The position numbers and the translations under genes are program-made. Of a stretch of 50,528 nt of DNA, positions 1-7,775 are shown one piece after another. How positions within the stretch are numbered: the stretch's first letter is position 1; every line of letters starts with the position of its first letter. The stretch is from Candidatus Peribacteraceae bacterium (lineage in GTDB: Bacteria; Patescibacteriota; Gracilibacteria; Peribacterales; Peribacteraceae), in the NCBI GenBank assembly GCA_028699155.1, contig JAQVVD010000007.1:1-50528 (forward strand), given 5' to 3'. The notes below the pieces were generated by a model, which ran no database searches, was not told where the DNA came from, and was given only the letters and a program-made list of their open reading frames with translations.

Positions 1-512
1 TCCTTCTTCGTGAGGATTTCGATGATGTCATCCTGGATGATGCAGGAGTTCTCCTGGATGTGGTTCAAGTACACCCAGTCCATTTCTTTCAGCGCTTCTT
101 TGCTGAAGTTCGCATCGTGCAGGTGTTCGTTCACCCCCGGCTCGTAGAGGATCGTGCGTTCACCGCTGCTGGCGGAGAGGATGAGGGAGAAGCTGGAAAC
201 CTCCTTCTCTACGATCGTGGCGCACCGCGTGTCTACTTTCTCCCTTCGTAAGTTCTCCAGTAGTTTCTGGCCCCACTGGTCGTCTGCGATGATGCCGCAG
301 AATTTCGCGTCGCACCCCAGGCGAGCGAGACCCACCGCGGTGTTGGATGCTCCTCCGCCGCACGTTTCCACAACGTTCTGGACGCGTATTTTCGCTCCGA
401 GCGGCAGGTCGAATACCTTCTGTCCCTCTCGTGTCTGCACGACATCGGAGTTCGTCTGGACGAAGAGGTCATAGGTCGCTCCGCCGATGGAAATGGTGCG
501 CTTTTTCTGCAT
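1..512 (-). CDS. PfkB/ribokinase-family sugar or nucleoside kinase, C-terminus cut off by window edge
   Basis: The reading frame begins at an ATG at 512 and runs off the left edge, leaving about 170 residues. The N-terminus has the beta-strand plus Gly-Gly pattern of the family (ISIGGATYD near residues 7-15) and the Gly-rich, Asn-containing substrate motif CGGGASNTAVGLARLG near residues 44-59. These are typical of PfkB kinases, which phosphorylate sugars or nucleosides with ATP. The C-terminal motif with the catalytic Asp lies outside the window, so substrate cannot be judged. The start lies 3 nt after the stop of the large surface protein, so the two genes are probably co-transcribed. Confidence 0.85.
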   Translation of the reverse strand, partial: MQKKRTISIGGATYDLFVQTNSDVVQTREGQKVFDLPLGAKIRVQNVVETCGGGASNTAVGLARLGCDAKFCGIIADDQWGQKLLENLRREKVDTRCATIVEKEVSSFSLILSASSGERTILYEPGVNEHLHDANFSKEALKEMDWVYLNHIQENSCIIQDDIIEILTKK

Positions 513-515
513 GTG

Positions 516-2981
516 CTACCGGGCGTTCGTCCATGAACCGCTGCCAGTATACTGCCCATGCATCGTTTGCAGGAATGCATCTGTCGTGCGGATGCTGCGG
601 CGGCGGTTGCGGTACCACATTCCCGCTCCGAGGATTCCTGCCAGCAGGATCCACCACTTCAGCGCGGGGAACCCGGTTGCCGGTTGCTGCGGAGCGCCTT
701 CATGCAGCGCGAGAGGGGGGAGCGTATCTGTCTGAATGAGCGATCCCAGACCATCCGGGATCGGATCGCCCGGACCGGGGTGGAATCCCCCCAGGCTGGA
801 TGCCGGAGTGCCCTCGCCGTTCGCCGCAGTTTCGGTGAGGATCTCGCCCGTGACCGTTACCGGCGTCAGCCTCAGATAGTACGTAATGCCATTGAGCAGG
901 TCCCGGAGCGTGAATGTCGCCTGGTCCCCGTTGATCATGCGCGTCTCGGTGAGCGCGTCGGGTTCAACGCCGTACTCAAGGATGAACTGCGACAGCGGAA
1001 TATCTTCGCTGAGCGAGGTCCATTCCAGCGTCAGACTGCTGTTCCCGGGGGTCACAGTCAGGCTCAGGCCGAGCGGAATCACCTCGATCACTTCGCTCTT
1101 GCTCTCGCTTTCCAGTTCTCCCCGGACAGCCGTCACTGCGATGAAGTATTTGGTTCCCGGTTGCAGTCCGGCGACATTGGCAACCGTCGTGTCCGTATCC
1201 AGCACGTACAGGAAATTCGTAGGGCTGTCCCCGACGTAGAGCCTGTACCCTGTAATCGGTTCTGCGGTGGTAACAGGTTCCCACTGCACGATTGCGCCGC
1301 TCGTTTTTGCCTCTGCGGTCACGTTCTGTACGATTGGGAGCCCGCGCTTGCGCACCTCAATCGCGCTCACCAGTTCCTTCGCATTCCCCGCAGCATCTTT
1401 CACGATGAGCATGGGTTGGTAGAGCTTGCCTTCCTCAAAGGAGATCAGCGCCTGGAATGCGCCCGAACCGAATGACGGCTGGAGCTCGTACGTTTTCCCG
1501 TCGATTTCCAGCGTTGCGCTCACGACGTTTCCGCTGTTGTCGGTTGCTTCCACCAGTACCAGGATATCTTCCTCTTCTTCGGGGTCGCCTGGAGTGAAGG
1601 TGAATTTGGAGACATCTGGTGCTTCCACATCCAACTTGATCCGCAGATTTCCGGAGTCGTTCTGGCCGGAGTCGTCCCTGACGCGGAGCGTGTGATCCAG
1701 CTGCTTGGGATTGAGTTCCGTCTCAATTGCGAAACGCCCTTCCTCGTCCGTGTCTCCGTATGCATCATCCTTTCCGCCCGTCACAATCAGGTTCACGAAC
1801 GGCGCTGCCATTCCCTCTACTGTTACGTGGACGGAGTTCACCATGGAATCCTGCATCGGGCTCTCGATGGCGATCGTCTGCTTGGGTTCCACGGCGCTGC
1901 CCCCCCTCACTCGTATGGCAGTCTCTCCATTCACATTCGGATTGCCGCTGTCTTCTGCGTAGAGGATGTGTTCCCCGGGCGTGGAGAAACGCAGCCCCAG
2001 GACGAGCGTTTTCTTCCCGAGGTCAGATCCGCGGAATGTGACTGCTCCGAAGCTGGGCAGGATGGCATTGGGGTCGGTGGATGCGAGGTTCACCGTTCCC
2101 GTGTAATCCTCGACGATCTGGCCGTTCCTATCCACTGCGGTGATTGTCATGCTCTCATCCACGTTCGCCTGCATTTCCTGCGGCGCACTGATGGCGAACC
2201 CTTCCACAACGTCGAACGGAACGAGCTGCCCGTAGAGCGCCCGGCCCGCAATGTTTCCGATCATCTGCGTGCCTGCGGATACGGATGGCTGGTACATGCT
2301 GTACACGGTCCGTTGCGGCTCGTACGATCCGCCGCGCCCGCTGCTCAGCGTGCCTGCGGCGATCGTGAGTTCGGCATCCAGCGCATTCCCGCTAAAGAGG
2401 TCTACTGCACGGAGCGTCAGGTTGCCCGCCTCTGTTGCCGTTACCGTGAACTGCTGCTCGCCCCGCGCATCCGTCTGTTTCCCAAGATCCCGGATTGCGT
2501 CGCTGCTGCGGCTGGAGATGAGCTTGATCGGCCGATTGGGGATCGTGTTGCCGAACCTGTCGCGCAGGATCACGCTCACCGTTGCCGCGTCTCCTGCATC
2601 GATGCGCAGTTCGTCGCGGTCGGCCTGCAGAGAGGATGCGCTCAGGTCCACGGTGTCATGGAGCACTTCGAATGTCGCTTCCGCTATGGAGCCTTCCTTC
2701 GTTTCCACGCTGAGCGTGTAGGCGCCGGCCTCTTCCAGTTCGTTCCCCGGGATGTGCAGGGTCACCGGTTCCTCTCCCGTCTGTATTCCATGGACGAATT
2801 CGCTGCCGAACGGCGGAATCACGACGAGGTCCGCTCCCGCGGGCGCTTCGTAGACGGTGACATCCGTTCCGAGACCCGCGACAGAGTCCTTGGCGGTGAT
2901 CGTTGCCCCCAGCACTGTGCAGGGAATCAGAGTGAGTGCCGCACAGGTCAGGGCGTATGTGTGTGTTTTTTTGGAAGACAT
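516..2981 (-). CDS. Large secreted surface protein with Ig-like and FN3-like domains and C-terminal membrane anchor
   Basis: Predicted protein of 821 aa. It starts with a signal peptide (basic MSSKKTHTY, then a hydrophobic stretch ending near VLGA). The middle resembles bacterial Ig-like/invasin repeats (for example VSVILRDRFGNTIPNRPIKL). Residues of roughly 545-730 resemble two fibronectin type III domains (LQPGTKYFIAVTAV). The C-terminus has a PATG motif, a hydrophobic helix and an Arg-rich stop-transfer (YRNRRR), then about 26 more residues. It is probably displayed on the cell surface for adhesion or as an envelope protein. The frame could open 3 nt earlier at a TTG, but the ATG at 2981 lies 6 nt after a good -10 box and is preferred. 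Binding partner unknown. Confidence 0.85.
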   Translation of the reverse strand: MSSKKTHTYALTCAALTLIPCTVLGATITAKDSVAGLGTDVTVYEAPAGADLVVIPPFGSEFVHGIQTGEEPVTLHIPGNELEEAGAYTLSVETKEGSIAEATFEVLHDTVDLSASSLQADRDELRIDAGDAATVSVILRDRFGNTIPNRPIKLISSRSSDAIRDLGKQTDARGEQQFTVTATEAGNLTLRAVDLFSGNALDAELTIAAGTLSSGRGGSYEPQRTVYSMYQPSVSAGTQMIGNIAGRALYGQLVPFDVVEGFAISAPQEMQANVDESMTITAVDRNGQIVEDYTGTVNLASTDPNAILPSFGAVTFRGSDLGKKTLVLGLRFSTPGEHILYAEDSGNPNVNGETAIRVRGGSAVEPKQTIAIESPMQDSMVNSVHVTVEGMAAPFVNLIVTGGKDDAYGDTDEEGRFAIETELNPKQLDHTLRVRDDSGQNDSGNLRIKLDVEAPDVSKFTFTPGDPEEEEDILVLVEATDNSGNVVSATLEIDGKTYELQPSFGSGAFQALISFEEGKLYQPMLIVKDAAGNAKELVSAIEVRKRGLPIVQNVTAEAKTSGAIVQWEPVTTAEPITGYRLYVGDSPTNFLYVLDTDTTVANVAGLQPGTKYFIAVTAVRGELESESKSEVIEVIPLGLSLTVTPGNSSLTLEWTSLSEDIPLSQFILEYGVEPDALTETRMINGDQATFTLRDLLNGITYYLRLTPVTVTGEILTETAANGEGTPASSLGGFHPGPGDPIPDGLGSLIQTDTLPPLALHEGAPQQPATGFPALKWWILLAGILGAGMWYRNRRRSIRTTDAFLQTMHGQYTGSGSWTNAR

Positions 2982-2987
2982 CAAACC

Positions 2988-3016
2988 ATTGTAGCAAGGA
3001 TTCCGTTTTCACTCAA
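2988..3016 (-). promoter_or_regulatory. Sigma70-like promoter of the surface protein gene
   Basis: On the minus strand, TTGAGT (3016-3011), a 17-nt spacer and TACAAT (2993-2988) match the -35/-10 consensus. Transcription should start at about 2981, the A of the start codon, giving a leaderless mRNA. The -35 box lies within the first copy of the 36-bp direct repeat. Confidence 0.75.
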
Positions 3017-3035
3017 TTCACTATGTTGCTACCAA
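3000..3035 (+). repeat. 36-bp direct repeat, copy 1
   Basis: This copy matches 3648-3683 at 34 of 36 positions by eye. The two copies bound a segment holding one unknown gene. This copy includes the -35 box of the surface protein promoter. Confidence 0.85.
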
Positions 3036-3117
3036 ACAAGAGTCTCTGTATTTGTCCAGAGTACTCTACGAAGGGAGAAGAGTGTTATGCGTTGCTCGTT
3101 ATTCGTCTTTTGTTTTT

Positions 3118-3597
3118 TTACCTAGGCATTTCCGCCGAATCTGTCATGTTCTTTTGCGGTGGATCTCTCCGGAGTATTTCAACAGTATTCGAGTATGGTC
3201 GTGGTTCTAGATGAGGAAGGAAGCAGTAATGCAGTTTCTCCTTTCCTGCGATGGCATCTATCTGATCAGCGAGTGCCCAGTGATCACGTTGCCCTTTTCT
3301 TGAGAAAGGATGGATACATATATCACATTCCAAATGAGGATCGTTTATACCATAACTTCCTCGTATCTGTAGGAGGGTTACAGCTGGCCATTCTGTTTCC
3401 ACCAATGTTCGTATGGCAGCGAGATGTTGCGGACGAATTTGAGCATCTGCCATCATTCCATTGGTATCGAGAGTAGGAAGACGTCCATCGCCAAGGCAAT
3501 CAAGAGCAGCGAGGCGCAAGGCATTCCTAAGAACTTGACGAGCACGGCGCTCGAGATTCTCAGCATCCCCCTCTTCGTGTGAGTTAAAATTTTCCAT
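3118..3597 (-). CDS. Unknown protein ORF159, bounded by 36-bp direct repeats
   Basis: Predicted 159-aa soluble protein with no family I recognise. It has a charged helical N-terminus (HEEGDAENLERRARQVLRNALRLAALDCLGD region) and a later segment with Cys, His and Asp (HLECDICIHPFSRKGQRDHW). The frame extends upstream to 3660, but the ATG at 3597 lies 8 nt after TATACA (3611-3606), with TTGCCA (3634-3629) 17 nt further up, so I take 3597 as a leaderless start. The flanking DNA is more AT-rich than the neighbours. Together with the repeats this suggests an inserted segment. Confidence 0.55.
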   Translation of the reverse strand: MENFNSHEEGDAENLERRARQVLRNALRLAALDCLGDGRLPTLDTNGMMADAQIRPQHLAAIRTLVETEWPAVTLLQIRGSYGINDPHLECDICIHPFSRKGQRDHWALADQIDAIAGKEKLHYCFLPHLEPRPYSNTVEILRRDPPQKNMTDSAEMPR

Positions 3598-3605
3598 AGG
3601 AAAGT

Positions 3606-3634
3606 TGTATAGCATTACACGAATGATGTGGCAA
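3606..3634 (-). promoter_or_regulatory. Promoter of ORF159
   Basis: TTGCCA (3634-3629), 17-nt spacer, TATACA (3611-3606) on the minus strand. The predicted start point is about 2 nt before the ATG at 3597. Confidence 0.55.
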
Positions 3635-3647
3635 AGATAGAGCACGT

Positions 3648-3683
3648 ATTCCGTTTTCATTCAATTCACTATGTTGATACCAA
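3648..3683 (+). repeat. 36-bp direct repeat, copy 2
   Basis: Second copy of the repeat at 3000-3035, differing at two positions. It lies outside the apparent ORF159 promoter, so shared promoter function does not explain it. Confidence 0.85.
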
Positions 3684-3749
3684 CCCCTCTTTTTATTGGT
3701 GCATAGAGGGCAAGAGGGGAACGTGAAAAGAAAACCGAAAAGAGGCTAG

Positions 3750-3778
3750 CTGACATCTTCCATTCATCGGCGTATGAT
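3750..3778 (+). promoter_or_regulatory. Promoter of the lipoprotein gene
   Basis: CTGACA (3750-3755), 17-nt spacer, TATGAT (3773-3778). The ATG at 3786 follows after 7 nt, so the mRNA should be leaderless. An upstream in-frame ATG at 3774 overlaps the -10 box and is unlikely to be the start. Confidence 0.7.
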
Positions 3779-3785
3779 TGCGCCC

Positions 3786-4364
3786 ATGCGACGATCCTGG
3801 TTGTTCCTCCTTCCTCTCCTGGTTCTTTTCGGATGCGGCTCCACTCCTTCTGATTCTCCCTCCTGTGACCGCGAGTACTACGATGATGTCGAGAAGGTGG
3901 TGATCTGCGTGCCGAGCGGCTGGGCTGCGATTGATCGTGAGACGCTGCGCCAGCGCGGCGTTCCTGATGATACAGTTGCCGCCCTGCAGGCGGAGGAAGC
4001 GGTATCCGGGCATTTCCCCACAGTGACCGTGACGCGCGAGCTGCTGTCGCAACCCACGACGCCGGAAGCGTACAGCGATGCCAGCATTCGTTCTGTGAGC
4101 GTGCTGCCCGGTTACACGCTGATAGAGAGCCCCGCTATGCGGCTCGACGGTGCAGATGTGCGCCTGCACGTCTTCACGGCGCAGCCGATTCCGGATGAGC
4201 CTGCACGGAGGTTCTACCAGGTCAGTACGGCTCTCAAGGACAGGGGATACTCGGTCACTGCAACAACGCCTGTCTCCATCGAAGATGCACTGGAGAAGCA
4301 GATTACGTTCATCCTGGGGAACGCACGCTTCGGCATTCTGAAGACCGCTGATTCCGCAGAGTAG
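3786..4364 (+). CDS. Predicted lipoprotein, unknown function
   Basis: Predicted 192-aa protein with a lipoprotein signal peptide: MRRSW, a Leu-rich core and the lipobox LFGC, so the mature protein would start at a lipidated Cys near residue 17. The mature part (EYYDDVEKVVICVPSGWAAIDRETL) resembles small exported proteins that follow a lipobox with one globular beta-rich domain. No catalytic motif is visible. It probably sits on the outer face of the cytoplasmic membrane. It is monocistronic: its own promoter lies upstream and the next feature downstream is tRNA-Cys. Confidence 0.75.
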   Translation: MRRSWLFLLPLLVLFGCGSTPSDSPSCDREYYDDVEKVVICVPSGWAAIDRETLRQRGVPDDTVAALQAEEAVSGHFPTVTVTRELLSQPTTPEAYSDASIRSVSVLPGYTLIESPAMRLDGADVRLHVFTAQPIPDEPARRFYQVSTALKDRGYSVTATTPVSIEDALEKQITFILGNARFGILKTADSAE

Positions 4365-4467
4365 GGAGGGCGTCGGTTTGCTTTGCAGGCAGGGTCGTTT
4401 TCATTATGCTTCCTGGTGCTTGGTGCCGGTATCGGTACCGCGCCTCCCTCCGATCTTTCATCGCAAT

Positions 4468-4482
4468 GGTGCCGTAGCCAAG
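4468..4482 (+). repeat. Truncated 5' copy of tRNA-Cys in an 84-bp tandem duplication
   Basis: The first 15 bases of tRNA-Cys (4552-4566) recur here exactly, 84 bp upstream. The preceding ~45 bp are also duplicated with some differences (4427-4467 against 4511-4551). The copy breaks off in the D arm, where a perfect 26-bp palindrome follows. It cannot fold as a tRNA and looks like the remnant of a tandem duplication. Confidence 0.75.
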
Positions 4483-4507
4483 CCACGTCAGCTTAAGCTG
4501 ACGTGGC
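4482..4507 (+). repeat. Perfect 26-bp palindrome in the tRNA-Cys remnant
   Basis: Arm GCCACGTCAGCTT is followed directly by its reverse complement, with no loop. It interrupts the duplicated tRNA-Cys 5' sequence inside the D arm. Its ends (CCAC...GTGG) resemble those of palindromes at 9227-9252 and 12049-12074. Confidence 0.85.
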
Positions 4508-4551
4508 AAGTAGTACCGGTACCGCATTGTCCTTTGATCTCTCATCGCAAT

Positions 4552-4626
4552 GGTGCCGTAGCCAAGTAGTAAGGCAGGGGTCTGCAAAACCCCCATACGT
4601 GGGTGCAATTCCCACCGGCACCTCCA
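4552..4626 (+). tRNA. tRNA-Cys (anticodon GCA)
   Basis: A 75-nt cloverleaf. Acceptor stem GGTGCCG/CGGCACC, D stem GCC/GGC, anticodon stem GGGGT/ACCCC with loop CTGCAAA giving anticodon GCA, T stem GTGGG/CCCAC, discriminator T and encoded CCA. A broken duplicate of its 5' part lies 84 bp upstream. I saw no convincing promoter directly in front of it. Confidence 0.95.
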
Positions 4627-4649
4627 CAGTTGAATTCGAGACGAAAGCG

Positions 4650-4719
4650 AGCTTCAAAAGCGAAGCTTGAGGCCGAAGACACTGTGTCCTCCGTAGCTCC
4701 GCAGGAGCGAAGGAGGACA
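4650..4719 (+). terminator. Two hairpins between tRNA-Cys and the convergent DsbD-like gene
   Basis: Hairpin one is AGCTTC/GAAGCT (4650-4655 and 4662-4667). Hairpin two is stronger: TGTCCTCC/GGAGGACA (4685-4692 and 4712-4719) around an inner GCTCC/GGAGC stem (4696-4700 and 4704-4708) with a 3-nt loop. They sit between two converging transcripts and may end both. There is no clear T tract, so they may instead be a dispersed intergenic palindrome. Confidence 0.5.
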
Positions 4720-4771
4720 GGTGCCGGAACGATGTGACGAAGGGCGGAGCCCGTCTTCGCGACGTATCTTC

Positions 4772-6022
4772 TTACACGCTGAGCACCAGCGCTTCTGGTG
4801 CGAAGATGAGCAGCATCCCGAGAATGTACATGAGCAGCCCTCCGAAAATGAGCGTGAAGCGGGCGTACTTCTTCGTGAGTCCCGTGGCATGGAGTGTGAA
4901 GACGGCAATGCCGAATATCACAATGTCATCGATCATGTAGAGGAGGATGTAGAGTCCCAAGTATCCGTAGCGTGCGGCCTGGCTCACATCGTTGAATGCG
5001 AGAATCTGCGTGAAGACCGCAGGCAAGCCTGCCGTGCAGACGAGTTCGATCATGTTCACGGAGAAGGCGAGGATCGCAACGCCGATGATCATGGCGGGCC
5101 AGAAACTTATTTCCAGCACATGCTTCATGCGTGCGATAGTGTGCTGTTTGGATTTCAGATCGCCGACTTTGCACGCGTTCGGGTCCTTGCCCAGCGCTTC
5201 GTAGAGGTAGAAACCGCCTCCGCCTATCGCGATGAGACCGATGGCTTTCTGAATCCAGACGTTGTATCCGACCAGCAGGAAGGCATTGAGCCACGCTGCG
5301 ATGAAGAAGTAGTACACAGCGCCGCTGACGAAGAGGAACGTTCCGCCGATCAGCCAGACTTTCTTGGGGTCGCGTGTATTAATGAGCAGCGTGAGCAGCG
5401 TGATGAGCACCCACATGGCGCAGGGATTGAATCCATCCAGAAATCCCATGACGATGGAGAGTGTGGGGAGAGAGAGCAGCGTCAAATCCACCTGCCCGAA
5501 GAGCGGCAAGTCAAAGACGAACTGATCTAAATTCACTTCACACCCTTCTGTGCAAATTCCCTCCGCTGTTTCCACTTTCACGTGGACGGGCGTTTCCAGG
5601 AACGCATCGAACGGCACGCAGCCCGCGGAGTTCTCTCTGCAGGTCTGGTAGAGAAAATCGAGGAGTTCCCCCGTCGTTTCATCCGTCTTGTAGCCCTGGA
5701 TCACGTGTCCGTTGACGTAGATGGTCGGTACTCCCTGCTGGAGCGCCGGCGCACGTTCCTGCAGCCTGCGAAAGAGCCCCTGATTCTCCGGCTCCGTGAT
5801 ATCGAGCAGTTCCAGTTCCCAGGACTTCTTCGTTGCATAGCGCTTGAGGTCTGCGCAGTGGGGGCAGCTATCGCTCACGAAGACCACCATCTTTGCGCCC
5901 GTGATCGAGACTGCTTCCTGTTCGCTCCCGCTCCCGTCCAGCGCGCGTTCGGGATAGAGGTACGCGAACACAATCACGGGAAGAAATGCGGCGATGAGCG
6001 CGAACGCGAGACGTCTGTTCAC
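4772..6022 (-). CDS. Membrane thiol-disulfide carrier: glutaredoxin-like domain fused to DsbD/CcdA transmembrane domain
   Basis: Predicted 416 aa. After an N-terminal membrane helix (near residues 6-24) comes a glutaredoxin/thioredoxin-like domain with the redox motif SDSCPHC and the cis-Pro segment GVPTIYVNG. The C-terminal half is a multi-helix DsbD/CcdA-type domain with two conserved cysteines in FNPCAMW and ELVCTAGLP. Such proteins carry electrons across the membrane to reduce extracytoplasmic disulfides; here the partner redox domain is on the same chain. The frame is open to an ATG at 6178, but the stretch before 6022 looks non-protein-like. I chose the GTG at 6022, downstream of TTGTGC-N17-TACCAT; other starts are possible. 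Confidence 0.8.
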   Translation of the reverse strand: MNRRLAFALIAAFLPVIVFAYLYPERALDGSGSEQEAVSITGAKMVVFVSDSCPHCADLKRYATKKSWELELLDITEPENQGLFRRLQERAPALQQGVPTIYVNGHVIQGYKTDETTGELLDFLYQTCRENSAGCVPFDAFLETPVHVKVETAEGICTEGCEVNLDQFVFDLPLFGQVDLTLLSLPTLSIVMGFLDGFNPCAMWVLITLLTLLINTRDPKKVWLIGGTFLFVSGAVYYFFIAAWLNAFLLVGYNVWIQKAIGLIAIGGGGFYLYEALGKDPNACKVGDLKSKQHTIARMKHVLEISFWPAMIIGVAILAFSVNMIELVCTAGLPAVFTQILAFNDVSQAARYGYLGLYILLYMIDDIVIFGIAVFTLHATGLTKKYARFTLIFGGLLMYILGMLLIFAPEALVLSV

Positions 6023-6140
6023 TGGAGAGAGGCGGAAAGGTTGAGCAATGGTACGTGTTTCCCCCGTGCCGCACAACGTTTTGCTGCTCCTGTTTCTGTA
6101 CCGCTTGAGCGGTACAAATGTTTTGATGCCGCGAAAAGGC

Positions 6141-6169
6141 TTGCATACAAAGTTTATCCGGCATAGCAT
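6141..6169 (+). promoter_or_regulatory. Promoter upstream of ORF163
   Basis: TTGCAT (6141-6146), 17-nt spacer, TAGCAT (6164-6169). The ATG at 6184 follows after 14 nt, predicting a leader of about 8 nt. Confidence 0.5.
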
Positions 6170-6183
6170 CCTTTCCAACCCGT

Positions 6184-6675
6184 ATGGGTCAGTTACACTT
6201 AAGGAACGGCGATCCGGTACATTCAGCGGAATTCAACCGGCACCAGGCTGCGCTGATTACCGGCTGGTCTGTCTTTCAGGAGGTGCCACCGGACGATACC
6301 GAGAAGCAGCATGATGTCGTATGTGCGTGGGTTCATCTCTTTGCTGCGCATGTGCGGGAATTATGCCAATCCCGCGGTTTTTCTATGGATACTATGGAAG
6401 AGGGGATTCGCGATCTGCAAGAGCGCATGCGTGAGAATCTCGCTGTCTGCAAATGGATTAAGAGCGCCGCTGAGCATCACGACATAGGCTGGCGGGGGGT
6501 TGCGGCGCTGATCGAATTACGATTAATCGATGTGCGCGCCAGCAGCGGCGCAATCCTCGGGTGCCGGCTCGTTTGCTCGTTCCCGTACCTCGATTCCACA
6601 GGAAAGAAAGATCATCAGCATTCTCCCATCATACAGGATCAGCTGTTCTATCTGGATTCTCAGCGGAGTGCATAA
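6184..6675 (+). CDS. Unknown protein ORF163
   Basis: Predicted 163-aa soluble protein; I do not recognise a family. It is helical and charged in the middle (MEEGIRDLQERMRENLAVCK), followed by a His-containing stretch (SAAEHHDIGWRG) and a hydrophobic segment around ILGCRLVCSFPYL. No signal peptide or membrane anchor is evident. Its own promoter lies just upstream and it stops 8 nt before the -35 box of purP1, so it appears to be a single-gene unit. The start at 6184 fits the short-leader pattern of the window. Confidence 0.6.
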   Translation: MGQLHLRNGDPVHSAEFNRHQAALITGWSVFQEVPPDDTEKQHDVVCAWVHLFAAHVRELCQSRGFSMDTMEEGIRDLQERMRENLAVCKWIKSAAEHHDIGWRGVAALIELRLIDVRASSGAILGCRLVCSFPYLDSTGKKDHQHSPIIQDQLFYLDSQRSA

Positions 6676-6682
6676 GATCCTC

Positions 6683-6710
6683 TTGCCAGAAATACCAAAT
6701 TTGGTACAAT
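6683..6710 (+). promoter_or_regulatory. purP1 promoter with an overlapping palindromic operator candidate
   Basis: TTGCCA (6683-6688), 16-nt spacer, TACAAT (6705-6710). A perfect 14-bp palindrome, TACCAAATTTGGTA (6693-6706), fills most of the spacer and covers the first two bases of the -10 box. It is well placed for a repressor. A further half-site-like ATACC occurs at 6718-6722. Confidence 0.55.
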
Positions 6711-6722
6711 TCGCGAAATACC

Positions 6723-7775
6723 ATGAAGAAGGACCAGCCCATCCTGCCGGCCTCTACGGAACCCAAAGACTTCACGATCGCGACGATCGGCAGCCACACC
6801 GCGCTGCAGATCCTCAAAGGAGCGCGCGATGAAGGCATGCGGAACCTCGTCATCTGCAAGAAGGGCTCTGAGCGCCCGTACCAGAGCTACGGCGTCGCTG
6901 ATGAGATCCTGACAGTGGACGATTGGTCCGAGTGGAATGAGGAGTTGGAGGAGGAGCTGATCAAGCGCAATGCGATCGTGATTCCGCATGGGTCGTTCAT
7001 CGCGTACATGGGTCATGAGCGCGTGCAGGATATGCGCGCCATGTACTACGGGACCAAGGAGATTCTCCACTGGGAATCCGACCGGACCATGGAGAGGCAG
7101 TGGCTGGAAAAAGCCAATCTCAAACTCCCGCGAGTGTTCGCGAAACCCGAGGACATCGACAAGCCCGTCATTGTGAAGTTCCATGGAGCGGGCGGTGGGT
7201 TCGGTTACTTCGTGGTGAAGACAGCAGAGCAGTTCTACGAGGTGAAGAACCGCAAGTATCCGGACCAGAATGACTTCGTGATCCAGGAGTACATCCTCGG
7301 CGTTCCCCTCTATATCCACTACTTCTACTCGCCGCTCACGAAGGAACTGGAGATCATGAGTTTTGACAAACGCTACGAATCCAACGCGGACTCGATCGGT
7401 CGTATCAAGGCCCAGGACCAGCTGACTGCGAATATCCACACGAGCTACACGATCGTCGGGAACATCCCCGTCGTGGTGCGCGAATCCCTCCTTCCGCAGT
7501 TTTTTGAGATGGGTGAGCGCGTGGTAGAAGTGAGCCAGGATCTCTGTGGCAAAGGCCTCTTCGGGCCGTTCTGCCTGGAGACGATCGTGACGAGGAAGCT
7601 CGAGGTTTTCGTCTTCGAGATCAGCGCGCGCATCGTTGCCGGCACCAATCCGTTCATCGAGGGGTCGCCGTACACGGCACTCAAGTACAAGGAACCGATG
7701 AGCACCGGCCGTCGCCTTGCACGCGACATCAAGCAGGCGATTGAGCAGGGGCGATTGGAGGAAGTGCTCGGATAA
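6723..7775 (+). CDS. purP: PurP-family FAICAR synthetase (formate-dependent AICAR ligase), likely catalytic paralogue
   Basis: Predicted 350-aa ATP-grasp protein of the archaeal PurP family, which makes FAICAR from AICAR, formate and ATP without folate. Supporting segments are an N-terminal Rossmann-like start (FTIATIGSHTALQILKGARDEG), an ATP-grasp core (KPVIVKFHGAGGGFGYFVV, then FVIQEYILGVPLYIHYFYSPL) and a canonical C-terminal motif FEISARIVAGTNPFIEGSPY. Length matches archaeal PurP. A second, more divergent copy follows after a heptad-repeat hairpin. The start codon lies 12 nt after a -10 box, so the leader is very short. No other purine genes are in the window. Exact activity is inferred from family membership. 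Confidence 0.85.
   Translation: MKKDQPILPASTEPKDFTIATIGSHTALQILKGARDEGMRNLVICKKGSERPYQSYGVADEILTVDDWSEWNEELEEELIKRNAIVIPHGSFIAYMGHERVQDMRAMYYGTKEILHWESDRTMERQWLEKANLKLPRVFAKPEDIDKPVIVKFHGAGGGFGYFVVKTAEQFYEVKNRKYPDQNDFVIQEYILGVPLYIHYFYSPLTKELEIMSFDKRYESNADSIGRIKAQDQLTANIHTSYTIVGNIPVVVRESLLPQFFEMGERVVEVSQDLCGKGLFGPFCLETIVTRKLEVFVFEISARIVAGTNPFIEGSPYTALKYKEPMSTGRRLARDIKQAIEQGRLEEVLG

Noticed and set aside
1692-3125. A 477-codon plus-strand frame across the surface protein gene
   Set aside because: Antisense shadow of the surface protein; Cys/His/Arg-rich, no domain, no promoter.
4468-4507. A second tRNA-Cys gene
   Set aside because: Only the first 15 nt match; the D arm is interrupted by a palindrome and no anticodon or T arm follows.
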